A DNA stretch of 22,558 nucleotides from Flavobacteriaceae bacterium (GTDB lineage: Bacteria > Bacteroidota > Bacteroidia > Flavobacteriales > Flavobacteriaceae), in NCBI GenBank assembly GCA_015488935.1, contig WFMU01000101.1, positions 1 to 22,558 of the forward strand, given 5' to 3'. The position numbers and the translations under genes are program-made. Every line of letters starts with the position of its first letter. The first letter of the stretch is position 1. Below, one piece after another: positions 1 to 6,544 of this stretch. The notes under the pieces were generated by a model, which was not told the origin of the DNA, did no database searches, and was given only the letters and a program-made list of their open reading frames with translations.

Positions 1-1
1 A

Positions 2-1546
2 ACAACAGCAGGAGATTACAAAGTAGATAATTTAGATTCAAATTCCCCTAATCAAGATTTTGGAACTGCATTTTATGGCAAAGACAAAATTATTTTTTCA
101 TCTTCGAGAAAAGCAGGGATTTTAAAGCCTAAATGGAAAATAAACAAACAACCATTTTTAAATTTATATATAGGAACCATTGGTTCTGATGGAAAAGTGA
201 GTGATGTAAAACAATTTTCAAATCGATTAAATACAAAGTTTCACGAAGCGTCTGTTTCTTTTACGCCAGATCAAAAATCTGTATTTTTTACAAGAGATAA
301 TTACTACAATAGCAAATTAGGAAAAAATAATGAAGGAATTACAAATTTAGCTATTTATAAAGCTTCGGTAGCTCCAGATGGAAGTTGGTCTGATGTAAAA
401 TCATTGCCATTTAATAATGTAAAATACTCTGTAGGTTCACCATCGGTAAGTAAAGATGGTAAGAAATTATATTTTGCTTCGGATATGCCTGGAACTTTAG
501 GAGAAACAGATATTTATGTAGTAGATATTTTGGAAAATGATACGTATGGAATTCCAAAAAATTTAGGAAGTAAAATTAATACATCTGGAAAAGAAAATTT
601 CCCATTTATTGATAAAGATAATGTATTGTATTTTTCTTCAGATTCTCAAAAAGATGGCATGGGAGGTTTGGATGTGTATGCTGCAAAAATTTATGAATCT
701 TCGGTATCTAAGGCATTACATTTGGGAAGTCCAGTCAATAGCTCGTCGGATGATTTTGCTTATATCCTTAAAAATGATATTAATGAAGGGTATTTTTCTT
801 CAAACAGAAGTGGAGGAAAAGGAGATGATGATATTTATCACTTTAAAGCATCACCACCATTAAAAATAGAATGTAATCAGTCTGTGGCAGGAACTGTAAA
901 AGATAAAAAAACAGGAGAAATTGTATCTGGAGCTGTAGTTGTATTGTTTGATGATAAAGATAATGAAGTAGATTCAAATACCACAGGAGACGATGGAATG
1001 TATAAATTTACAATAGATTGTAAGAAAGCATATAAAATTGTTGCAAGTAAAGATAAATATACTAAAGATGAAGTTATTTTTACAACCAAAGAAAATCCAG
1101 ATGTAAAATTAAATTATGATTTAAAAATCGATCCAATCCCTGAACCAGAAGTGGTTGTTAAAAAAGAGAAAGTAGTTGTAAATATAAATCCAATTTATTT
1201 TGATTTTAACAAAGCTAACATTAGAGATGATGCCGCGTTAGAGTTAGATAAAGTTGTTGCAATTATGCAAAAATACCCAAAATTAATAATCGAAGGAGGT
1301 TCGCATACAGATAGTAGAGGAGTTGATTCATACAACTTAAATTTATCGAGTAGAAGAGCTAAAGCAACCGTGAAATATATTATTTCGAAAGGAATTGATG
1401 CAGCAAGAATAACAGCAAAAGGATATGGTGAAACACAAATTATTAATCGATGTACAGAAGGTGTTAAATGTAGTGAAGAAGAACACCAACAAAATCGTAG
1501 AACGGAATTTGTAATTTTAAATCCAGATGTTTTAGGTTATTATTAA
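2..1546 (+). CDS. PD40 / CarboxypepD_reg / OmpA-family protein (5' end outside window)
   Basis: The reading frame is open from base 2 to the stop at 1544-1546 (514 residues visible). Alignment with the next gene indicates that only about 20 residues, the signal peptide, lie upstream of the window. An in-frame GTG at 197 is therefore not the start. Seen in order: WD40-like PD40 beta-propeller motifs (e.g. SFTPDQKSVFFTRDNY, VSKDGKKLYFASDMPG), a carboxypeptidase-regulatory-like fold (VAGTVKDKKTGEIVSGAVV), and a C-terminal OmpA domain with SHTDSRG and NLSSRRAK, which carry the Asp and Arg that bind diaminopimelate in this family, plus a Cys pair (NRCTEGVKCSEEEH). Proteins of this build are periplasmic, tethered to peptidoglycan at the outer membrane; the T9SS component PorE is the best-known relative. 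No TPR region is visible, so PorE function is only a possibility. It is followed 19 bp later by a paralogue, probably in one operon. Confidence 0.9.
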   Translation, partial: TTAGDYKVDNLDSNSPNQDFGTAFYGKDKIIFSSSRKAGILKPKWKINKQPFLNLYIGTIGSDGKVSDVKQFSNRLNTKFHEASVSFTPDQKSVFFTRDNYYNSKLGKNNEGITNLAIYKASVAPDGSWSDVKSLPFNNVKYSVGSPSVSKDGKKLYFASDMPGTLGETDIYVVDILENDTYGIPKNLGSKINTSGKENFPFIDKDNVLYFSSDSQKDGMGGLDVYAAKIYESSVSKALHLGSPVNSSSDDFAYILKNDINEGYFSSNRSGGKGDDDIYHFKASPPLKIECNQSVAGTVKDKKTGEIVSGAVVVLFDDKDNEVDSNTTGDDGMYKFTIDCKKAYKIVASKDKYTKDEVIFTTKENPDVKLNYDLKIDPIPEPEVVVKKEKVVVNINPIYFDFNKANIRDDAALELDKVVAIMQKYPKLIIEGGSHTDSRGVDSYNLNLSSRRAKATVKYIISKGIDAARITAKGYGETQIINRCTEGVKCSEEEHQQNRRTEFVILNPDVLGYY

Positions 1547-1565
1547 TTAATTTAAGAAGATAATT

Positions 1566-3242
1566 TTGAAAGGGACAAGGCTATTACATTTATTATTTTT
1601 ACTGTTTACTTTTGCAAGTTTTGCACAAGAAACAACTGCGGGAGAATACACCATAAATATATTGGATGCAAATTCTGAAAAATCGGATTTTGGTACTACT
1701 TTTTATGGCGATGATAAAATAATATTCTCCTCTTCGAGAGGTTTATCAAGAATGAAATGGGACGGAAACGGACAAGCATTTTTAGATTTATACGAAGGAG
1801 ATATACAAGATGATGGAAGTGTAAAAAATGTAAGAAAATTTTCTTCAAGATTAAATTCTAAATATCACGAATCTTCCGTTTCTTTTTCGCCAGATCAAAA
1901 GACGGTATATTTTACAAGAAATAACTATCTTAAGAGAAAACTCGAAGAAGACAAGACAGGAACAATTAATTTAGCCATTTATAGAGCAAAAGTAGATGCA
2001 AAAGGAGTTTGGAGCAATATAGAATCTCTGCCATTTAATAGTAAAGATTATTCTACTGGTCATCCTACAGTTAGTAGAGATGGTAAGCGATTATTTTTCT
2101 CTTCCGATATGCCCGGAACTTATGGGATGTCTGATATATATGTAGTTGATATCCATGAGGATGGAACCTTCAGTCAGCCAAAAAATTTAGGAAGAAAGAT
2201 TAATACTTCAGGCAGAGAATCTTTCTTGTATATTGATAAGAATAACATTTTGTATTTTTCTTCAGATAGTCATAAACACGGTTTGGGTAATTTAGACATT
2301 TATGCAACAAAAATATATACAAAATCCGTATCAAAGGCTGTACATTTAGGAAGTCCGATAAATACAGAGTACGATGATTTTGCTTTTATAATAAACAACA
2401 AAACAAATGAAGGTTATTTTTCTTCCAATAGAGAAGAAGGAGGTATTGGTTTTGATGATATTTACCATTTTAAAGCAGAGCCGCCGTTGTATATTGCATG
2501 TAAGCAAAAAATAAATGGTATTGTACTAAATAAAAAAACAGGAAAATCCATATCTAAAGCATTGGTAACATTTTTAGATGAAAACGATAAGCAAATAGAT
2601 ACTTATAAAACTAAAAGAGATGGAAAGTTTCATTTTAATGGAAAATGTGATGTTGCTTATAAAATTAAAGCAAGTAAAGATGAATTTTCTGAAGATAGTA
2701 GTGCATTTGTAACCGAAGATGACCCAGATGCTAAACCAAATATTAAGTTAGCTTTAAGACCAAAAGAAGTTGCTGTTGTATCGAAACCAGCACCAGTTGT
2801 AGTTGTAAAACCACCAGTAATAAAACCAAATTTTGATGAAATTAAAGTGGTTCGTAATAAAGTAATTGTAAATATAAATCCAATATATTTTTCGTTAAAT
2901 CAGGCAAATATAAGAAAGGATGCTGCTAGAGAATTAGATAAAGTGGTTGCGATTATGAAAAAGTATCCAGCTTTAATGATAGAAGGCGGTTCGCATACCG
3001 ATTCTAGAGGAGGCGATGCATATAACATAAAACTATCTACAAAAAGAGCTAAATCTACAGTAAATTATATTATTAAGCACGGTATAGATGCTAGTAGAAT
3101 AACGGCAAAGGGTTATGGAGAATCGCAGCCTACAAATAGATGTACTAATGGTGTTAGATGTAGCGAAAAAGAACATCAACAAAACAGAAGGACAGAATTT
3201 GTAATTTTAAACCCAGAAGTATTAGGTTACAAGAAAGAGTAA
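1566..3242 (+). CDS. PD40 / CarboxypepD_reg / OmpA-family protein, tandem paralogue
   Basis: A 558-residue protein. The start is TTG at 1566, chosen because it directly precedes a clean signal peptide (hydrophobic residues 6-19, cleavage near FASFA/QE at 20-21) and no ATG is available in the short gap. Domains: PD40 propeller about 100-300 (SFSPDQKTVYFTRNNY, VSRDGKRLFFSSDMPG, DDFAFIINNK), CarboxypepD_reg-like about 310-375, a Pro/Val/Lys-rich linker about 395-430, and an OmpA-like peptidoglycan-binding domain about 435-550 (SHTDSRG, LSTKRAK, Cys pair in NRCTNGVRCSEKEH). Over the OmpA domain I count 27 differences in about 124 aligned residues against the preceding gene, so this is a tandem duplication with both copies intact. 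The linker is longer than in the first copy. Likely a periplasmic, outer-membrane-associated scaffold protein; a PorE-like role in T9SS is possible but unproven. It ends 7 bp from the convergent ruvB, with no obvious terminator between. Confidence 0.9.
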   Translation: MKGTRLLHLLFLLFTFASFAQETTAGEYTINILDANSEKSDFGTTFYGDDKIIFSSSRGLSRMKWDGNGQAFLDLYEGDIQDDGSVKNVRKFSSRLNSKYHESSVSFSPDQKTVYFTRNNYLKRKLEEDKTGTINLAIYRAKVDAKGVWSNIESLPFNSKDYSTGHPTVSRDGKRLFFSSDMPGTYGMSDIYVVDIHEDGTFSQPKNLGRKINTSGRESFLYIDKNNILYFSSDSHKHGLGNLDIYATKIYTKSVSKAVHLGSPINTEYDDFAFIINNKTNEGYFSSNREEGGIGFDDIYHFKAEPPLYIACKQKINGIVLNKKTGKSISKALVTFLDENDKQIDTYKTKRDGKFHFNGKCDVAYKIKASKDEFSEDSSAFVTEDDPDAKPNIKLALRPKEVAVVSKPAPVVVVKPPVIKPNFDEIKVVRNKVIVNINPIYFSLNQANIRKDAARELDKVVAIMKKYPALMIEGGSHTDSRGGDAYNIKLSTKRAKSTVNYIIKHGIDASRITAKGYGESQPTNRCTNGVRCSEKEHQQNRRTEFVILNPEVLGYKKE

Positions 3243-3249
3243 TTTAATA

Positions 3250-4272
3250 TTAAAATAAATTTCCTTGTCTATTTTGTCTTATTCTACCAAGGTGTTTATA
3301 TGCAAGTTCGGTAACTTCACGACCTCTAGGTGTACGCATAATAAATCCTTGCTGAATTAAAAATGGTTCATAAACTTCTTCAATAGTTTCGGCATTTTCG
3401 CTAACTGCAGTAGCAAGTGTATTTAAACCAACAGGACCTCCTTTAAATTTATCGATGATTGTCAATAAAATTTTATTGTCCATTTCGTCTAAACCATGTG
3501 CATCAACTTGTAGTGCTTTTAATGCAATTTTTGCAATTTTAATATCAATATTGCCATTGTTTTTAATTTGAGCAAAATCGCGAACTCTTCTTAGTAAAGC
3601 ATTTGCAATTCTTGGTGTACCACGACTTCTACCAGCTATCTCAATAGCAGCTTCCATAGTTATAGGTACTTTTAAAATACTAGCACTGCGTTGTATAATT
3701 GTGGTAAGTATTTCGGTGTTGTAATATTGCAAACGGCTACTTATTCCAAAACGAGCGCGCATTGGGGCAGTAAGTAAACCAGAGCGTGTGGTTGCACCAA
3801 TTAAGGTAAAAGGTTCTAAATTTATTTGTACTGTTCTGGCATTAGGTCCAGACTCAATCATAATATCAATTTTATAATCTTCCATTGCAGAATATAAATA
3901 TTCTTCAACAATTGGACTTAAACGGTGTATTTCATCAATAAATAAAACATCACGTTCGCCTAAGTTGGTAAGTAAACCAGCTAAATCGCCAGGTTTATCT
4001 AAAACAGGACCAGAGGTTACTTTAATATTTGCTTGTAATTCATTTGCTAGGATATGTGCCAAGGTTGTTTTTCCAAGTCCAGGAGGACCATGAAAAAGTG
4101 TATGGTCTAAAGCCTCTTCGCGTTGGTTGGCAGCGGCAACAAATATTTTTAGATTATCTAAAATTTGATCTTGTCCAGTAAAATCACTAAATTCTAGCGG
4201 TCTTAATTTTTTTTCATAATCTAAATCTTCGCCACCTAAATTTTCATTAGAAGCATCTAAATATTCATTCAT
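3250..4272 (-). CDS. ruvB: Holliday junction branch-migration helicase RuvB
   Basis: A 340-residue AAA+ ATPase, normal length for the family. RuvB forms the hexameric motor that, with RuvA, drives branch migration of Holliday junctions in recombinational repair in the cytoplasm. Seen: Walker A GPPGLGKT (62-69), Walker B FIDEIHR (111-117), sensor I GATTRSG (159-165), the arginine-finger segment RARFG (172-176), and the C-terminal winged-helix region with GGPVGL and [10 protein letters not shown]. The ATG at 4272 lies just 4 bases from a TATATTTG promoter box on the same strand, so the transcript may have little or no leader. The SPOR gene lies upstream on the same strand (74-bp gap), and the stop is nearly back-to-back with the convergent OmpA gene. 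Identification is essentially certain. Confidence 0.98.
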   Translation of the reverse strand: MNEYLDASNENLGGEDLDYEKKLRPLEFSDFTGQDQILDNLKIFVAAANQREEALDHTLFHGPPGLGKTTLAHILANELQANIKVTSGPVLDKPGDLAGLLTNLGERDVLFIDEIHRLSPIVEEYLYSAMEDYKIDIMIESGPNARTVQINLEPFTLIGATTRSGLLTAPMRARFGISSRLQYYNTEILTTIIQRSASILKVPITMEAAIEIAGRSRGTPRIANALLRRVRDFAQIKNNGNIDIKIAKIALKALQVDAHGLDEMDNKILLTIIDKFKGGPVGLNTLATAVSENAETIEEVYEPFLIQQGFIMRTPRGREVTELAYKHLGRIRQNRQGNLF

Positions 4273-4276
4273 ACTG

Positions 4277-4307
4277 CAAATATAACGGAAATAATAATAC
4301 AGGTAAA
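4277..4307 (-). promoter_or_regulatory. Flavobacterial promoter for ruvB
   Basis: On the minus strand TATATTTG (4284 to 4277) matches the Bacteroidota -7 consensus TAnnTTTG. A TTTA (4307 to 4304) stands 19 bases upstream, the expected spacing for the -33 TTTG element. The -7 box ends 4 bases before the ruvB ATG, so the start site would fall at or inside the start codon region. This is a motif match only. Confidence 0.5.
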
Positions 4308-4346
4308 TATGCTAAAGAGCGAATTGTATTATTTTCTAAAAGAATC

Positions 4347-4742
4347 TTACTGAGATTTAATTTTATATTCGATAACAATAGCATCGCCAAAATTTAAAAT
4401 TATTTCTTGTAAAGCTCTATCAGCCTCAAGTCTGGTTTTATAGTTTCCAACTCTAACTTTCCATTCTGGAGATTCATAATCTACGTAAGTGGCTGTATTT
4501 GGAAAAAGTGCTCTAAATTTGTTTCGAGCGCTATTCACACCGTTTTCACTACCGTAAAATAGTTGAATTCGGTAACCATCTATGGTGTGGTTTTCTTTAT
4601 TGTAATTTATTTTTTTTGCAATTAGGGTATTAATTTCTGGGGAACAATCAATAGAAATATGTCCATTATTATTTTGTGAAAATGTTAATTTTGAGGAGAG
4701 TATAAATAATAGTAGTGAGAATGTTATGTGTTTTAGTTGCAT
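4347..4742 (-). CDS. Small secreted SPOR-domain protein
   Basis: A 131-residue protein with an N-terminal signal peptide (hydrophobic 7-21, likely cleaved near TFS/QN at 22-23). Residues about 57-127 form a SPOR domain: YRIQLFYGS opens the first strand, followed by an alpha-helix (SARNKFRALFP), the YVDYESPEWKVRVGNY core and a second helix beginning RLEADRALQE. SPOR domains bind denuded glycan strands of peptidoglycan and often mark division-site proteins; here the protein is probably periplasmic. It is divergent from actA with a 218-bp shared upstream region and lies upstream of ruvB on the same strand. Its role is unknown beyond the domain, and nothing in the sequence links it functionally to respiration. 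Confidence 0.88.
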   Translation of the reverse strand: MQLKHITFSLLLFILSSKLTFSQNNNGHISIDCSPEINTLIAKKINYNKENHTIDGYRIQLFYGSENGVNSARNKFRALFPNTATYVDYESPEWKVRVGNYKTRLEADRALQEIILNFGDAIVIEYKIKSQ

Positions 4743-4761
4743 GATAGTTTCTAATTTTATA

Positions 4762-4769
4762 CAAAGGTA
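4762..4769 (-). promoter_or_regulatory. Promoter -7 box for the SPOR-domain gene
   Basis: Minus-strand TACCTTTG (4769 to 4762) matches TAnnTTTG and lies 19 bases upstream of the ATG at 4742. No convincing -33 TTTG is present at the usual spacing. Confidence 0.45.
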
Positions 4770-4844
4770 AATTATTGTTTTTTAAATGGTAATAAAAAAT
4801 GTTATTTAGAATGATTATAAATTATATTTAACTTTATTTTAAGA

Positions 4845-4875
4845 TTTAATTTTTAGCATATAAATAGTACTTTTG
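4845..4875 (+). promoter_or_regulatory. Promoter of the act (ACIII) operon
   Basis: TACTTTTG at 4868-4875 fits TAnnTTTG, and TTTA at 4845-4848 stands exactly 19 bases upstream in the -33 position. Transcription would begin a few bases after 4875, giving a leader of roughly 75-80 nt before the actA ATG at 4961. Motif-based prediction. Confidence 0.5.
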
Positions 4876-4938
4876 CCAAATCTAATTTGCCAAGATATTT
4901 TATTTCTGGCAAGTTTAATATTGAAAATATTGTGCCAA
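4872..4938 (+). promoter_or_regulatory. Cluster of TGCCA motifs in the act leader (possible operator)
   Basis: Four related motifs fall within 67 bases around and after the predicted start site: TTGCCA at 4873-4878, TTGCCA at 4887-4892, its inverse TGGCAA at 4907-4912, and TGCCAAA near 4933-4939. The second and third form a perfect 6-bp inverted repeat with a 14-nt spacer. This could be a repressor/activator site or leader RNA structure; no specific regulator can be named. Confidence 0.25.
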
Positions 4939-4960
4939 AAGCATTTGAAATTTATAAAAT

Positions 4961-6469
4961 ATGAAAATTGTGAATCAACACAGTCCAATCCAACAACTAA
5001 CAAAACTAACATTTGTTCTTTTATTTATTTTTTCTACAAGTTTGTTTGCCCAACAAGGAGACGCAGCAAATGGGAAAAAATTATTTAAAGCCAATTGTGC
5101 AGCATGTCATAAATTAGATAAAAAAGTGCTTGGACCGCCATTAAAAGGAGTTTCTGAAAAAAGAGATAGAAAATGGTTATACTCTTGGATAAAGAATAGT
5201 GCAGAATTTATAAAGAGTGGCGATGCAGATGCAAAAGCTATTTTTGAAGAGTTTAAAATACCAATGACTCCATTTCCTCAATTATCGAATAAAGACATTG
5301 ATGATATTTTAGCATATACGGATGATAAACCAGCTAAAAAAGCAGCTTCAGGAGCAGGAGCCTCTACAAAAGTAGATCCAAAAGTAAAATTAGGAAAGAA
5401 ATTGTTTAAAGCCAATTGTGCTGCTTGTCATAAAATGGAAGGAAAATTAGTAGGTCCAGGGTTAAAAGGAGTTACAGAAAGAAGAGAAAAAGAATGGCTA
5501 CACGCATGGATTAAAGATAATAATGCATTACGTAAAAGTGGTGATGCAATAGCAAAACAAGTATTTGAAGAAAATGGAAAAATGCCAATGACTCCATTTC
5601 CACAATTATCAGACGATGATATTGATGCGTTATTAGCTTATTTTAAAGTTGGCGATGTAAAGAAAGTCGTAAAAAATACAGCAGGAGTTAATACCACAAA
5701 AAAAGAAAAGAAAAGCTCTGGAGCTTGGATGAATTGGGTAGTAATACTTGTAATTTTAGGATTATTAATTTGGATGTTCTTAAGTAAAGTAACCTTCTTA
5801 AAAATAATAGCAACCGTATTTTTATTATTAGTAGGAGCTTATTTTACATTCGATTGGTTAATGGGAATTGGTGTAGATCAAGGATATCAACCAATACAAC
5901 CAATAGCATTTTCGCATAAAATACATGCTGGAGATAATAAAATAGATTGTCAGTATTGCCACTCATCGGCAAAACACAGTAAGACTTCTGGAGTACCAAC
6001 AGCAAACGTATGTATGAATTGCCATAAAAGTATTTCTGAAGTAGCAGACGATACTAGAGTAGGCGCATTAGGAAAAGAGCAATTAGATAAAGAAATTCAA
6101 AAAATTTATAATGCAGTTGGATGGGATTCAGACAACATGAAGTATAAAGAGAATTATAAACCAATCCCAATTAAGTGGATAAGAGTACATAATTTACCAG
6201 ATTTTGCATATTACAATCATTCACAACACGTAACTGTAGCAGGAATAAAATGTCAGAAATGTCACGGTCCAGTAGAGAAAATGGATGAAATGAAACAGCA
6301 TTCTCCTCTAACCATGCGTTGGTGTTTAGACTGTCATAAAGCTACCGATGTTAATTTAGATAACAAATACTATGCGAAAATCCATAAACAATTGTCGGAA
6401 AAGTATGGTGTAGAAAAAGTTACCATAGCGCAATTAGGAGGTAAAGAATGTGGTAAATGTCACTACTAA
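4961..6469 (+). CDS. actA: ACIII subunit ActA, seven-haem membrane-anchored cytochrome c
   Basis: A 502-residue protein starting the act operon. A signal peptide (hydrophobic 17-29, cleavage about LFA/QQ at 30-31) is followed by two monohaem cytochrome c domains with CAACH at 46-50 and 153-157 and candidate Met ligands in the PMTPFPQLS motifs (M102, M210). A hydrophobic hairpin or two membrane segments at about 257-300 follow. Then comes the pentahaem cytochrome part with CQYCH (330), CMNCH (351), CQKCH (431), CLDCH (455) and CGKCH (497, almost at the C-terminus). ActA relays electrons from the ActB iron-sulfur clusters toward ActE and the oxidase on the periplasmic face. The pentahaem part is the classic ActA; the two extra N-terminal haem domains are near copies of each other (an internal duplication) and may act as a built-in cytochrome c tether to the terminal oxidase (inference). 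ActB starts 75 bp downstream. Confidence 0.93.
   Translation: MKIVNQHSPIQQLTKLTFVLLFIFSTSLFAQQGDAANGKKLFKANCAACHKLDKKVLGPPLKGVSEKRDRKWLYSWIKNSAEFIKSGDADAKAIFEEFKIPMTPFPQLSNKDIDDILAYTDDKPAKKAASGAGASTKVDPKVKLGKKLFKANCAACHKMEGKLVGPGLKGVTERREKEWLHAWIKDNNALRKSGDAIAKQVFEENGKMPMTPFPQLSDDDIDALLAYFKVGDVKKVVKNTAGVNTTKKEKKSSGAWMNWVVILVILGLLIWMFLSKVTFLKIIATVFLLLVGAYFTFDWLMGIGVDQGYQPIQPIAFSHKIHAGDNKIDCQYCHSSAKHSKTSGVPTANVCMNCHKSISEVADDTRVGALGKEQLDKEIQKIYNAVGWDSDNMKYKENYKPIPIKWIRVHNLPDFAYYNHSQHVTVAGIKCQKCHGPVEKMDEMKQHSPLTMRWCLDCHKATDVNLDNKYYAKIHKQLSEKYGVEKVTIAQLGGKECGKCHY
5072..5644 (+). repeat. Internal duplication of the monohaem domain in actA
   Basis: The segment encoding ActA residues about 38-121 (5072-5323) recurs as residues about 145-228 (5393-5644). 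Both begin with an identical 14-residue run GKKLFKANCAACHK and share the SGDA, PMTPFPQLS and DID..LAY motifs; the second copy has one extra residue before PMTPF. An Ala/Lys/Gly-rich linker separates them. Silent differences between the copies (e.g. in the haem-motif codons) show the duplication is not very recent. Confidence 0.85.
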
Positions 6470-6544
6470 TTAAATTAGGGAATTAAGAATTTAGAATTAC
6501 GTACAAACACGTAAGGCAACAATCAAAAATCGTAAATACAAGAT

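Noticed and set aside
197..1546. GTG at 197 as the start of the first OmpA-type gene
   Set aside because: The same frame is open to base 2, and its product from there aligns with residues just after the signal peptide of the paralogue, so the gene simply begins outside the window.
4285..4346. Possible terminator hairpin between the SPOR gene and ruvB (AATAATAC/GTATTATT)
   Set aside because: The stem is purely AT-rich with a long loop and no proper T run; it is weaker than the four clear terminators in this window.
4873..5088. Short plus-strand frame overlapping the act leader and the actA start
   Set aside because: It overlaps the promoter and the actA signal peptide in another frame, and its product shows no recognisable features.
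6470..6544. AAGGCAAC shared by the actA-actB and actB-actC gaps, with a small TTACGT/ACGTAA hairpin
   Set aside because: An 8-base match between two spacers and a 6-bp stem are too weak to call a regulatory or processing element.
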